In this document: positions 55,198 through 62,855 of the stretch, one piece after another | Layout: every line of letters starts with the position of its first letter | Numbering within the stretch: the stretch's first letter is position 1 | Source of the DNA: Peptococcaceae bacterium | GTDB lineage: Bacteria > Bacillota > Desulfitobacteriia > Desulfitobacteriales > Syntrophobotulaceae | Direction: 5' to 3' | Assembly (NCBI GenBank): GCA_012839895.1 | Contig: DUML01000075.1 | Span: 1-64,000, forward strand | Length of the DNA stretch: 64,000 nucleotides | Program-made: the position numbers and the translations under genes | The notes under the pieces: model-generated | The model's database searches: none | The model's input: the letters and a program-made list of their open reading frames with translations, nothing else | What the model was told of the DNA's origin: nothing

Positions 55198-55758
55198 ATG
55201 GCAACCGACTACTCTTACCTTCTGGCTGAATATCCGGAGAAGATAAGTCAAGACCAGCTTTACAGAATTTGCCGCATAAGCAAACGAAAAGCCACATGGC
55301 TTTTGGAGAACGGATATATCCCCTGCGAGGATACCGGCAAAAAGACCCGCAGGTTTAAAATCCAAATAACCGACGTTATTGCATACCTTACTCGCTTGGA
55401 AGAATCTCCTGAAACTCTGCTGACACCACCGGGGATATTTTCAAGCGGAATAAAATATAAACCGAAGCGCCAAACGGCGAAGGCAATCAACTCCGAGAAG
55501 TTTATGGCAATGCTTAAGAACAAGTGGCACACCTTTCCGGATGCCCTCACGGTAAATGATGTCACAAAGCTAACGGGATACTGCCAAACCACAGTATCTG
55601 AATGGATCAAGGCAGAAAAGATAACGGGGGTATGGTATTATACCAAGTATTTAGTGCCAAAGGACAGCTTGATAAACTATATGGCAACAGAAGCTTGCCG
55701 CATCCATCAGAAGTCCAAAAAGCATATAGAGCTGCTGGAGCAGTATCGAAATCCCTAA
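55198..55758 (+). CDS. Helix-turn-helix protein, excisionase-like
   Basis: 186 residues from ATG 55198 (GGGAGG upstream; ATG 55195 and 55180 are in frame). Two DNA-binding modules of MerR/excisionase type: YRICRISKRKATWLLENGYIPCEDTG...RFKIQITDVIAYL near residues 20-65 and LTVNDVTKLTGYCQTTVSEWIKAEKITG near 115-145. First gene inside the element next to the attachment site, where excisionases or their regulators often lie. Followed by a strong terminator. Confidence 0.65.
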   Translation: MATDYSYLLAEYPEKISQDQLYRICRISKRKATWLLENGYIPCEDTGKKTRRFKIQITDVIAYLTRLEESPETLLTPPGIFSSGIKYKPKRQTAKAINSEKFMAMLKNKWHTFPDALTVNDVTKLTGYCQTTVSEWIKAEKITGVWYYTKYLVPKDSLINYMATEACRIHQKSKKHIELLEQYRNP

Positions 55759-55784
55759 ATGCTCGGCGCATCCATTTACATGAA

Positions 55785-55819
55785 AACAGGGTGACTACTT
55801 TGCATAGTGTCACCCTGTT
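55785..55819. terminator. Bidirectional terminator between the HTH gene and the toxin gene
   Basis: AACAGGGTGAC (55785-55795) pairs perfectly with GTCACCCTGTT (55809-55819), 13-base loop, A and T rich at the outer ends. Serves two converging genes. Confidence 0.88.
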
Positions 55820-55829
55820 CTTGTATCGA

Positions 55830-56141
55830 TTATAAAAATCTGATCCAGTCGCGTCTGCCGTACAGAATTCTTTCAACGTCAACCACCTTGTTCTTCTCGT
55901 CTATGGAAAAAAACACAACGTAATTTTTTACAATTAGTTTCCTGTATCCCATTTGAGATAGACGATCGTCTGAAAGCGGACAGCGCTGCGGCATATCGGA
56001 CAGACTTAGCATTGCCTCTTCAAAAAGCTCCATCATACGAGTTGCCGATATGGGAGCTGACAGCTGAGAAGCAATATACCGAACAATGTCCCTAAGATCG
56101 TTTTCGGCTGGTTCAGATACATCTACCCTATATTTCGCCAT
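55830..56141 (-). CDS. ParE/RelE-superfamily toxin
   Basis: 103 residues: YRVDVSEPAENDLRDIVRYIA near the start, MPQRCPLSDD near 50, then YRKLIVKNYVVFFSIDEKNKVVDVERILYGRRD near 66-98. This is the YafQ/RelE/ParE core with its basic residues. It would inhibit translation by mRNA cleavage or act on gyrase; sequence alone does not settle which. Start overlaps the antitoxin gene by 14 bases, the usual arrangement. Confidence 0.9.
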   Translation of the reverse strand: MAKYRVDVSEPAENDLRDIVRYIASQLSAPISATRMMELFEEAMLSLSDMPQRCPLSDDRLSQMGYRKLIVKNYVVFFSIDEKNKVVDVERILYGRRDWIRFL

Positions 56142-56400
56142 CGGCGATGCCTCGCTTAATATCCTTCATGACATCTTGAAGCGGACGCTTTTTACCCGCT
56201 TTAACGGCCGATCGTCCTTCGTCAAGCAGGTGATACAGTTCAAGCTTGCCGCTGAGTGCCTCATAGGTTTCAATGCTCATAACCGCCAAATCTCCCTGCC
56301 CGTTTTTTGTGATAAAAACAGGTTCACGGCTTTCATGACAGAAGGTGGATATCTCATTATAGTTATTCCGCAGGTCAGTGCTGGACTTTATATTTGGCAT
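56128..56400 (-). CDS. Antitoxin of Phd/YefM-RelB type
   Basis: 90 residues from ATG 56400 (GGAGG upstream; an in-frame ATG at 56421 is poorer). N-terminal DNA-binding part IKSSTDLRNNYNEISTFCHE followed by EPVFITKNGQGDLAVMSIETYEAL, the Phd/YefM fold, and a basic C-terminal toxin-binding helix. It neutralises the toxin and should autorepress the pair. Encoded first, toxin second. Confidence 0.9.
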   Translation of the reverse strand: MPNIKSSTDLRNNYNEISTFCHESREPVFITKNGQGDLAVMSIETYEALSGKLELYHLLDEGRSAVKAGKKRPLQDVMKDIKRGIADGEI

Positions 56401-56768
56401 AGCGTTTACCTCCTTACACAATTCTAAAGATATTATACACGAATTTCTTTAGAATATCAATTGAATTTCGCTGACTGCAACTGGCATCGAAAATAAGACA
56501 CCGGATGCCGGTTAAAATCTTAATGAGATCGTTTCCTATGAAGGGACGAATATGACTCATATGTAACTCTCGTTTAATCATAAACAAAACACCTCTTTAT
56601 CTCTTTCCATAACAATACAACATCAAAGATATATCTTATAAAAATTGAACACATTGAACTTGTTGTTTCAAACAAAATCCCATTAAATTCAGTATCAATG
56701 TATAGAAGCAGAATAATCAGAGAATAATAAATGCCTAAGCACTGTCATAAAATAAGTTTTAAATTTGA
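56401..56768. other. A+T-rich divergent intergenic region
   Basis: Between the toxin-antitoxin operon and the XRE-ImmA-PIN operon. I see no gene. It includes an A+T-rich stretch near 56600-56760, and the antitoxin promoter should lie close to 56420-56470. Confidence 0.4.
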
Positions 56769-56797
56769 TTGACAATATGACAAATGCGGCATATACT
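56769..56797 (+). promoter_or_regulatory. Promoter of the XRE-ImmA-PIN operon
   Basis: TTGACA (56769-56774) and TATACT (56792-56797) with exactly 17 bases between, then 25 bases to the start codon with AGGGAGG. A near-consensus sigma-A promoter, consistent with a repressor gene kept on in the integrated state. Confidence 0.75.
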
Positions 56798-56822
56798 ATA
56801 AATATAGAAGGGAGGCATTATC

Positions 56823-57176
56823 ATGAATAACTCTCTGGAGATCATCGGAGCAAGGATAAAATCTCTGCGCGAAAATAGCGGCCTTACACAAAGCAATGTG
56901 GCTAATTATCTTCATGTCGATCAAAGCCTTGTGTCTATGGTCGAGAAAGGCAAACGGGCACTGACGGCGGATATGCTGGATAAGCTTGCAGCCTTGTTTG
57001 GTACGCGGGTATCTGCACTCATGGAGCCGGAAATGAAGGTTAAACCGCTGTCCTTTGCGCTTCGTGCAAGCGAAATCGGAGAAGATGACTTGGACGCAAT
57101 TAGCGCCATAAACAGGATTGCTTTAAATAGCCACTTTATGACTCAATTGCTTGAGGGTGAGCATGCCAATGGATAG
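56823..57176 (+). CDS. XRE-family HTH repressor
   Basis: 117 residues. HTH at about 8-65 (IGARIKSLRENSGLTQSNVANYLHV, then QSLVSMVEKGKRALTADMLDKLAALFG). The C-terminal part (about 75-117) is helical and may be the cleavage or dimer region. Adjacent ImmA makes this an ImmR-like repressor by analogy with ICEBs1, where the protease removes the repressor upon DNA damage. Overlaps immA by 14 bases. Confidence 0.88.
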   Translation: MNNSLEIIGARIKSLRENSGLTQSNVANYLHVDQSLVSMVEKGKRALTADMLDKLAALFGTRVSALMEPEMKVKPLSFALRASEIGEDDLDAISAINRIALNSHFMTQLLEGEHANG

Positions 57177-57921
57177 AATAGAGTTATGGAAAAAAGCTCT
57201 CAGTTTACGGAAAGAGCTTGGAGAAGATGCGACTTCTCCGATCGATATATTGGCATTGGTTCATACAATCGATAAATTATCCATCGTATACTATCCGATG
57301 GGGAATCACATTAGCGGTATTTGTATTAAGGGAACCGGCAGCAATGTCATCGCCATTAATTCAGCCATGACCCTTGGAAGGCAGCGCTTTTCCATGGCTC
57401 ATGAACTATATCACCTGTATTTTGATGATGACGAACTCACTGCGGTGTGTGCAAAAACAATCGGCGAGGGAAATGAAAAGGAAAAGCAAGCAGATCAGTT
57501 TGCATCGTATTTGCTTATGCCCCCGGATGCCCTTTCGGATAAAATTGACCAGCTGAAAAAGTCGAGCTCCGCCAAGCTTTCCATTCATGATGTTGTGCGT
57601 TTGGAGCAATACTTTCGTGTTAGCCGCCAAGCTATCCTTTACCGGCTGCTCAGCGAAAATGAATTAACCCGTGAAGAAGCTGATTCAATGCGCCAAAACG
57701 TAATTTTATCTGCTCTTAATCTTGGCTACGATGATACACTCTATAGACCGACACCCGAAGATAAGCGATACAGGACATACGGCTACTATATTCAGCAGGC
57801 GGAAAAAGCTTTGGAACAAGGGCTAATATCCAGCGGCAAATATGATGAATTGCTGCTATCTGCTTTCCGTTCCGACCTCGTCTATGGGGAGGAAATCGAA
57901 GGGGGCGAATTGCTTGACTGA
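57163..57921 (+). CDS. ImmA/IrrE-family metallopeptidase
   Basis: 252 residues from ATG 57163 (GAGGGTGAG upstream). Zinc motif MAHELYHLYF (HExxH) near residue 75, third ligand region EKQADQFASYLLMP near 105, then a winged-helix-like C-terminus (LSIHDVVRLEQYFRVSRQAILYRL). The family cleaves XRE repressors in ICEs or DdrO-type repressors after stress. Substrate is probably the gene product just upstream. Ends overlapping the PIN gene by eight bases. Confidence 0.92.
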   Translation: MPMDRIELWKKALSLRKELGEDATSPIDILALVHTIDKLSIVYYPMGNHISGICIKGTGSNVIAINSAMTLGRQRFSMAHELYHLYFDDDELTAVCAKTIGEGNEKEKQADQFASYLLMPPDALSDKIDQLKKSSSAKLSIHDVVRLEQYFRVSRQAILYRLLSENELTREEADSMRQNVILSALNLGYDDTLYRPTPEDKRYRTYGYYIQQAEKALEQGLISSGKYDELLLSAFRSDLVYGEEIEGGELLD

Positions 57922-58450
57922 TTCGCTCTTTTTTGATAGCGACTGTATCTCGGCTTTTTTGTGGGTTGGGAATGAAAATTTATTGGTTAAGTTATATCCC
58001 GGTAGGATCGTTATTCCTAAAACTGTTTATGACGAACTGTCCTATCCCGGGATTGCGCACCTAAAGGCAAGAGTAGATGCACTCCTTTCGGTGGGACAAG
58101 CACAGGTAATGTCCATTGATGTGGCTACGGAAGCCTATGATATATATTATCAGCTTACCGAAAAACCAAAAGCCGGGCATATGGTTATCGGCAAAGGAGA
58201 AGCCGCATCCATCGCATTAGCAAAACAGTATGACGGCATTGTAGCAAGTAATAATCTGAAGGATATTTCTTTATATATCGCTCAAATGGATTTTAAGCAT
58301 CTATCAACTGGCGATATATTACTTGCGGCACTGGAAAGAGGATACATCACCGAAGCACAGGGAAATACTATTTGGACTAAAATGCTATCTAAACGAAGAA
58401 AACTGGGGGCGGCAAACTTTACTGCTTACATACAGGCAAAGCAAAAATAA
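57914..58450 (+). CDS. PIN-domain protein (DUF3368-like)
   Basis: 178 residues from a TTG at 57914 (GGGGGCG upstream; an in-frame ATG at 57842 lies inside immA). PIN features: LFFDSDCISAFLW at the N-terminus, VIPKTVYDEL near 40, GKGEAASIALAKQYDGIVASNNLKDI near 95-120. Acidic residues are mostly kept; the usual Asp pair in the last motif is Asn-Asn. PIN proteins are ribonucleases, often toxins. Overlap with immA places it in one operon with the XRE repressor. Confidence 0.85.
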   Translation: MTDSLFFDSDCISAFLWVGNENLLVKLYPGRIVIPKTVYDELSYPGIAHLKARVDALLSVGQAQVMSIDVATEAYDIYYQLTEKPKAGHMVIGKGEAASIALAKQYDGIVASNNLKDISLYIAQMDFKHLSTGDILLAALERGYITEAQGNTIWTKMLSKRRKLGAANFTAYIQAKQK

Positions 58451-58534
58451 AAACGCCTATCGCTCATTTCATAATTTATAACGCAAAATTAGAACTAAAG
58501 ACTCCAATATTGCAAATTGGAGCCTTATTTATTG

Positions 58535-58576
58535 GCCGGGGAATCGAAGTGCAGAAATGCACTTCGATTCCCCGGC
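58535..58576 (+). terminator. 19-bp perfect hairpin with GAAA tetraloop
   Basis: GCCGGGGAATCGAAGTGCA (58535-58553) pairs perfectly with its complement (58558-58576) around GAAA, followed by TTTTCTTTTTT. It lies about 85 bases after the PIN stop and 28 bases before the next start, so it can end the operon or attenuate the following genes. Its stem is much longer than other terminators in the window. Confidence 0.85.
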
Positions 58577-58603
58577 TTTTCTTTTTTGGAAGGGAGGAAA
58601 AAT

Positions 58604-58834
58604 ATGTTGGTACGCTATAAGAAAAACAAGAAACCTGCCTGTTATGATTCTGATGTCCTTGTAACAACAGGTCCGATACCGGCAGCTGAACGGCCTAAGG
58701 GACCATTTAAAAGCTGCGGAAACTGCCCCTACCCCTCTCATGGTTTTATCTGCTACAGTTCCGAGGGAGATTGCCTTAGAACCGATATGCAGAAAATAAA
58801 CAAAAAACCCAATGCAAAACAAAAGCTCATATGA
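58604..58834 (+). CDS. Small cysteine-containing protein (76 aa)
   Basis: ATG 58604 follows AGGGAGG. The product starts MLVRYKKNKKPACYDS and has a four-Cys cluster (CGNC...C...C near residues 45-64), likely a zinc site, and a basic tail. The frame is open further upstream to 58517, but that part lies in the hairpin. Its stop codon overlaps the next gene's ribosome site region. Function unknown; typical short ICE cargo. Confidence 0.65.
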   Translation: MLVRYKKNKKPACYDSDVLVTTGPIPAAERPKGPFKSCGNCPYPSHGFICYSSEGDCLRTDMQKINKKPNAKQKLI

Positions 58835-58847
58835 AGGAGGAACAAAT

Positions 58848-59573
58848 ATGAGATATGACAGTGAATTTCTGAGATTGCTCAAGGAGAAGTATCCGCCCGG
58901 TACACGAATCCGTCTCACAAAAATGAACGATCCCTATGCCCCCGTACCACCCGGTACAGAAGGTACGGTGGATTTTATTGACGATGCGTGCGGAATTCAC
59001 ATGCAATGGGACAACGGGCGCTCCCTTGCCCTCATTCCTGGGGAGGACTCGTTCTCAAAAATATCTCCTCCGCTCCAGACTCTCAAGCTATATATGCCGC
59101 TTACTGTAAAGGAATACGAGCGCAACGAATGGGGAGATTGGGAGGATTATCCCTCGGAGCTGGATCAAGATACTATCCTCTCCTATCACGATTCTATCCT
59201 TGCAGCCATTGTGAAAGAGCGAAGGCCGGAAGAAACGGAACGAGGACTCATGAAATACTATCCTAAAAATGACAGCGTCAATCAGAAGGTTCATTCCTTC
59301 TTTTTCACAGTGGAACAGATTGGCGCCAAGCTGATGGGTGTGGCCGAATGCCGCATACAAGGGAGCTTGAGTGAGGCAGAGCTTGAGCAGCTTAAGGATT
59401 ATGTTTCCGGTCAGGCATCGGACGGCTTTGGTGAAGGCTTTGAGCAGCATCCCTTAAAAACAGGCAATGGCGAAATCTATGTCAGCCTATGGAGCAGTGA
59501 TAAAGACTGGAGCATCATGACGCCGGATGAGTTGGCGCAAAGCCAGCAGATGGGAGGAATGCAGCTTGGATAA
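58848..59573 (+). CDS. DUF4314 domain protein
   Basis: 241 residues from ATG 58848 (GAAGGAGG upstream). N-terminal DUF4314 (about 15-70): GTRIRLTKMNDPYAPVPPG near 18, then VDFIDDACGIHMQWDNG and LIPGEDSF, an SH3-like beta module. The C-terminal two-thirds (about 80-235) form an acidic domain of unknown function. DUF4314 is a marker of clostridial conjugative elements; no activity is established. Confidence 0.8.
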   Translation: MRYDSEFLRLLKEKYPPGTRIRLTKMNDPYAPVPPGTEGTVDFIDDACGIHMQWDNGRSLALIPGEDSFSKISPPLQTLKLYMPLTVKEYERNEWGDWEDYPSELDQDTILSYHDSILAAIVKERRPEETERGLMKYYPKNDSVNQKVHSFFFTVEQIGAKLMGVAECRIQGSLSEAELEQLKDYVSGQASDGFGEGFEQHPLKTGNGEIYVSLWSSDKDWSIMTPDELAQSQQMGGMQLG

Positions 59574-59682
59574 TATCTTGACCGTTCTGACCGGAGATGA
59601 ATAGCAGAATTTCTTTTGGTATTTGGTATAGCTTTCCTATGAAAAGTGTGGCATTGTGTTGTAATTGAAGGAGGTGGACAGA

Positions 59683-59970
59683 ATGGAGTTATGGAAAGAG
59701 TCCTTACAAACTGCATTGGACGAACGTCTTGACGCAGCGTTTGCGGAATTGGCAGAATCCAACCCTGCTGTCAGGGAGGCTGTCAAACAGCAGCGGGATG
59801 CATCGGTGCTGGTAAAGGATCATCCGAAATACGATAACGAATTGAAACAGATAGTGGACTCATATTTTGAAGCTATGCAGCTTTTGCTCGGTGAATACAG
59901 CCGACATCTGTACATCCAAGGCGCTAAAGACTGTGTGGCGGTTTTGAGAGAGCTTGGCGTAATCAAGTAG
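59683..59970 (+). CDS. Hypothetical helical protein (95 aa)
   Basis: ATG 59683 with AAGGAGGTGG before it. All-helical by composition: ELWKESLQTALDERLD near the start and LKQIVDSYFEAMQLLLGEY near 55. No transmembrane segment or cysteine cluster (one Cys only). I do not recognise a family; proteins of this size and style recur in clostridial ICEs. Ends directly at a terminator hairpin. Confidence 0.7.
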   Translation: MELWKESLQTALDERLDAAFAELAESNPAVREAVKQQRDASVLVKDHPKYDNELKQIVDSYFEAMQLLLGEYSRHLYIQGAKDCVAVLRELGVIK

Positions 59971-59997
59971 CGCAGGCAATGATGCCTGTGCTTTTTT
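59970..59997 (+). terminator. Terminator after the 95-aa gene
   Basis: GCGCAGGCA (59970-59978) pairs with TGCCTGTGC (59983-59991) with one G-U pair, loop ATGA, then six T residues. Confidence 0.8.
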
Positions 59998-60009
59998 AGA
60001 TTCAAAATC

Positions 60010-60050
60010 AAAACAGGGCCGTTTCCCCAAACAGGAGGCGGCCCTGTTTT
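60010..60050. terminator. Second hairpin upstream of the HTH-methyltransferase operon
   Basis: AAAACAGGGCCG (60010-60021) pairs perfectly with CGGCCCTGTTTT (60039-60050), 17-base loop, then TT. With the hairpin at 59970 it makes a tandem terminator block. Confidence 0.82.
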
Positions 60051-60103
60051 TTATCATTTGTCCTGCCTTTCTTTCCGGGGAAGCGTCCGGAAAGGAGGCG
60101 AAC

Positions 60104-60436
60104 ATGCTTAAAAAACAGCTTGCGGAATATCTGCACCGCTATCATCACGGTGCGGAAAATGCCGTCACCAGCAAAGAACTGGAACACACTTTTTGTGTTT
60201 CCGGTAAGGAACTGCGCGACATTGTCAACAGCCTGCGTCGCGAAGGCATCCCTATCGCCAGCGATCAAAGCGGATATTTTTACGCAAGAACCGAAGCGGA
60301 AATCCGGCTGACCATCCGTCATATGAGAAGCCGTATTAGCGGGATCAGCGCCGCCATCGGAGGGCTCAGGCATTCCCTCACGGCATTTGACGGTACGCAG
60401 ATATGCCTGCCGCTGGAGGGAGGTGATGACTCCTGA
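60104..60436 (+). CDS. Small HTH protein upstream of the methyltransferase
   Basis: 110 residues. An HTH_11-like winged helix at about 5-70 (AVTSKELEHTFCVSGKELRDIVNSLRREGIPIASD, then GYFYARTEAEI), C-terminal helix after that. ATG 60104 is preceded by GGAGGCG. Its TGA stop is followed within eight bases by the methyltransferase start and the GGAGG needed for it lies in the end of this gene, so translation is coupled. Likely an autoregulator. Confidence 0.75.
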   Translation: MLKKQLAEYLHRYHHGAENAVTSKELEHTFCVSGKELRDIVNSLRREGIPIASDQSGYFYARTEAEIRLTIRHMRSRISGISAAIGGLRHSLTAFDGTQICLPLEGGDDS

Positions 60437-60444
60437 ACAGCTTT

Positions 60445-61275
60445 ATGTCATGGATCGGCGGCAAAAAATCCCTGCGTGAGCTGATCGTCACACTGTTTCC
60501 CCTCTACTACGAAAGATACATTGAAGTATTCGGCGGAGGCGGCTGGATACTGTTTCACAAGCCGCCCGGTAACGACTTTGAGGTATATAACGATTTCAAC
60601 GGACTGCTGGTTAACTTGTACCGCTGTGTACGGGAAAAGCCGGATGAACTGATAGAAGCACTGCGTTATGTCCTCAACGCCCGCGCAGACTTTGACCTTG
60701 TTAAAAATACCCTCGCCCGTGACAGTCCTGCTTCCGATGTACAGAAGGCAGCCTGGTTTTACCAGCTTATCCGCTACAGCTACGCATCGGGACTTACCAG
60801 CTATGGCAGTCAGCCCCATGATATGTGGTCCAATTTTCCACTGATTGAACAGGCTCACAGACGGCTTGCCAAAGTGGTGATCGAAAACAAGGATTTCGAG
60901 AAGTTGATTGGGCAATACGACCGCCCCGTCAGCTTTTTCTACTGTGACCCGCCGTACTTTGAAACCGAGGGCTACTACAAAAACGTGGGTGAGGACGGCT
61001 TTACAGAAAAAGATCACATCCGCCTGCGGGATGCTCTGCTGCGAATTGAGGGCAAATTCCTGCTGTCCTACAATGACTGCGATTTTATCCGCAATTTGTA
61101 TGATGCGCCCGGTATCCAAATTGATTCCTATACCCGCATCAATAACATCAAGCAGCGGTATGACAATGGGGCGCAGTTCCCCGAAATCCTCATTGCCAAT
61201 TACGATATGGGGGAACGGACGAGGGAGGCCCCGGCGCAACTCAATTTATTTGACAACGGCGGGATTGAGCTCTGA
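60445..61275 (+). CDS. D12-class N6-adenine DNA methyltransferase
   Basis: 276 residues. SAM site: WIGGKKSLRELI at the N-terminus and YIEVFGGGGWILF near residue 26; catalytic motif FYCDPPYFETEG near 170. This is the Dam/D12 alpha class that methylates adenine. Family members often begin MNSF before the WIGGK motif; here the codons CTG-AAC-AGC-TTT directly precede ATG 60445, so a CTG start at 60433 is possible. No endonuclease gene adjoins it; an anti-restriction or regulatory role is inferred. Confidence 0.92.
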   Translation: MSWIGGKKSLRELIVTLFPLYYERYIEVFGGGGWILFHKPPGNDFEVYNDFNGLLVNLYRCVREKPDELIEALRYVLNARADFDLVKNTLARDSPASDVQKAAWFYQLIRYSYASGLTSYGSQPHDMWSNFPLIEQAHRRLAKVVIENKDFEKLIGQYDRPVSFFYCDPPYFETEGYYKNVGEDGFTEKDHIRLRDALLRIEGKFLLSYNDCDFIRNLYDAPGIQIDSYTRINNIKQRYDNGAQFPEILIANYDMGERTREAPAQLNLFDNGGIEL

Positions 61276-61336
61276 CCGAAAAACCAAAAGGAACACCGTC
61301 CCTATCGGGGCAAATATTTAAAGGAGGACAGACCCC

Positions 61337-61909
61337 ATGAAAAACAATCAGAAGAAAAATGAGCAGACCCTGCAAATCCCCATAGATGTTCAGCAGCGTT
61401 GCAGCTTTGCCGATGCGGAAACCCTTGCGGTGACAGCCGCCGAAGGCGTATGCGTCATCCACAAGGGTGAAATGACGGCGCTGGAGCTTATTCGCGTTAT
61501 TGCCGCACTCAGCGAGCTGGCAAGCGATATGACGGTTCACCTTGCCGGAGCTTGCGGTCTCTGCAACAACTGCGAGGATGAAAATCCGGAAGCAAGTGAA
61601 AAAGGCGGCTGCAATCACAACCCCGCTGAATGGGTAGCAGACTGCTCCCTTTGCCGTGATCTGCTGGACGAAAACCAGGACATCCGCATTCCAGACTATC
61701 TGCTGGAGGAAGCGGGTATCCCCAAGGGTACCCGGTTAGAAGGCTATACCGATGAGGACAGCGGCGAATTTACAGTCGTAAAGGCAGATATCCAGCAAGA
61801 TATTCGCGATGTACCGGCCTGCATTCTTTCGGTGCTGGCGCAAAACGGTATCTGCCTTGCAGCATTGGATGAATTGATCATGCAGGAAAGCATCATCTAT
61901 GGCAAATAA
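61337..61909 (+). CDS. Hypothetical ICE protein with Cys-rich centre and AbrB-like tail (190 aa)
   Basis: AAGGAGG precedes the ATG. The middle (about 75-115) has eight or more cysteines and histidines (CGLCNNC, GGCNHN, CSLCRD), probably zinc-binding. It is followed by IRIPDYLLEEAGIPKGTRLEGYTDE near 120-145, which resembles a swapped-hairpin AbrB/SpoVT half. I do not know a characterised homologue. Position between methyltransferase and YodL protein is typical cargo. Confidence 0.7.
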   Translation: MKNNQKKNEQTLQIPIDVQQRCSFADAETLAVTAAEGVCVIHKGEMTALELIRVIAALSELASDMTVHLAGACGLCNNCEDENPEASEKGGCNHNPAEWVADCSLCRDLLDENQDIRIPDYLLEEAGIPKGTRLEGYTDEDSGEFTVVKADIQQDIRDVPACILSVLAQNGICLAALDELIMQESIIYGK

Positions 61910-61950
61910 CCTGCCCTCATTCTTTAAGACATTATCTGGGAGGTGGGAAG

Positions 61951-62502
61951 ATGTTAGGGATTACCCTGAAAAACGGCCTCATTTCCTACTATGGAAACCC
62001 GGCCGGTTATACTGATAAAGAAAAAGCCATTGTGGACAGCATTTTTCAAAATGATGAGCTGACCATCTGGCTCCAAAGCCGCTCCTTAACGCCGAAGTGG
62101 ACAGATGGCGTGATGGAGCGGCTTCTTGCTGGCGAACGTGCGGATGGCATGGAAGGCGTACTGCTGAAAAATGTTCGCATCTGGCAGTTAAAGCCGGACG
62201 TGGACGTGCACATGAAATTTATACCCTATGAAGAAATGGTGCGGCGATTTGGAGAGCCATCTCTCGAAAATTACAACATCGTCTATGACGGTCAGCTCGA
62301 CACCAACGACCTCGAAGCCATCTACACAAGGTGCAATGCAAATCACCCGGCAGGCTTTTCGGGACACTCTCTTTCCATGTCTGATGTGGTGGAGCTGTAT
62401 GACGCCCAAGGCAGCGAATATCACTACTGCGACCGTTTTGGATTCCAGAAAATCAGCTTCGGGGGCTCAGAGCAGACCCAAGCTATGGAAATGAGTATGT
62501 AG
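61951..62502 (+). CDS. YodL-domain protein
   Basis: 183 residues. The C-terminal half (about 105-170) matches the YodL pattern: YNIVYDGQLDTNDLEAIY near 108, HPAGFSGHSLSMSDVVELYD near 130 and YHYCDRFGFQKI near 155. The N-terminal half (about 1-95) is an unassigned helical domain. YodL modules are frequent in conjugative-element proteins of Firmicutes, often attached to larger polyproteins; function not established. GGGAGGTGG precedes the start. Confidence 0.8.
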   Translation: MLGITLKNGLISYYGNPAGYTDKEKAIVDSIFQNDELTIWLQSRSLTPKWTDGVMERLLAGERADGMEGVLLKNVRIWQLKPDVDVHMKFIPYEEMVRRFGEPSLENYNIVYDGQLDTNDLEAIYTRCNANHPAGFSGHSLSMSDVVELYDAQGSEYHYCDRFGFQKISFGGSEQTQAMEMSM

Positions 62503-62524
62503 GCAGCCTGGGGCTGCCTTTTCT
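62501..62524 (+). terminator. Terminator after the YodL gene
   Basis: AGGCAGCC (62501-62508) pairs with GGCTGCCT (62512-62519), then TTTTC. The short stem overlaps the stop codon by two bases. Confidence 0.8.
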
Positions 62525-62558
62525 CGACCAAAGAAACAATAGAACGGAGGAAAACTAC

Positions 62559-62822
62559 ATGGTTCAGGTTATCAAAAAAATGAAAAGTACAGCTTCACAC
62601 AAGATTACAGCGGCAAAGGATGCCGCAGCCAATCTCGCTTTCCGTGGCAGGAACCTTCTCTCAGGTAATGCCGGAGAAGGTTATATTGACACAGCCATCA
62701 AAATCTTGCTGGCGGTTGTCATTGGCGCCCTGCTCCTTGCGGGGCTCTATGCCCTGTTCGGGGAAACGGTGCTCCCGACCCTGACCCAGCGCATTAAGGA
62801 AATGTTCAACTACGCCGGTTAG
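62559..62822 (+). CDS. Small membrane protein of conjugative elements (DUF6133-like)
   Basis: 87 residues: a basic amphipathic N-terminus (about 1-35, KKMKSTASHKITAAKDAAA) and one transmembrane helix at about 48-68 (ILLAVVIGALLLAGLYALF), then a short tail. The arrangement resembles pilin-like or holin-like small subunits placed near conjugation genes. AACGGAGG precedes the ATG. The family name is from memory and not certain. Confidence 0.7.
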   Translation: MVQVIKKMKSTASHKITAAKDAAANLAFRGRNLLSGNAGEGYIDTAIKILLAVVIGALLLAGLYALFGETVLPTLTQRIKEMFNYAG

Positions 62823-62855
62823 AAATACCGGAAATTTTGAGAAGGAGGAATAAAC

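Noticed and set aside
60448-61239. 263-codon frame antisense to the methyltransferase
   Set aside because: Long antisense frame caused by codon bias; the sense strand has the complete catalytic motifs and ribosome site.
60104-61275. Restriction-modification system
   Set aside because: Only a methyltransferase and a small HTH protein are present; no endonuclease-like gene adjoins them.
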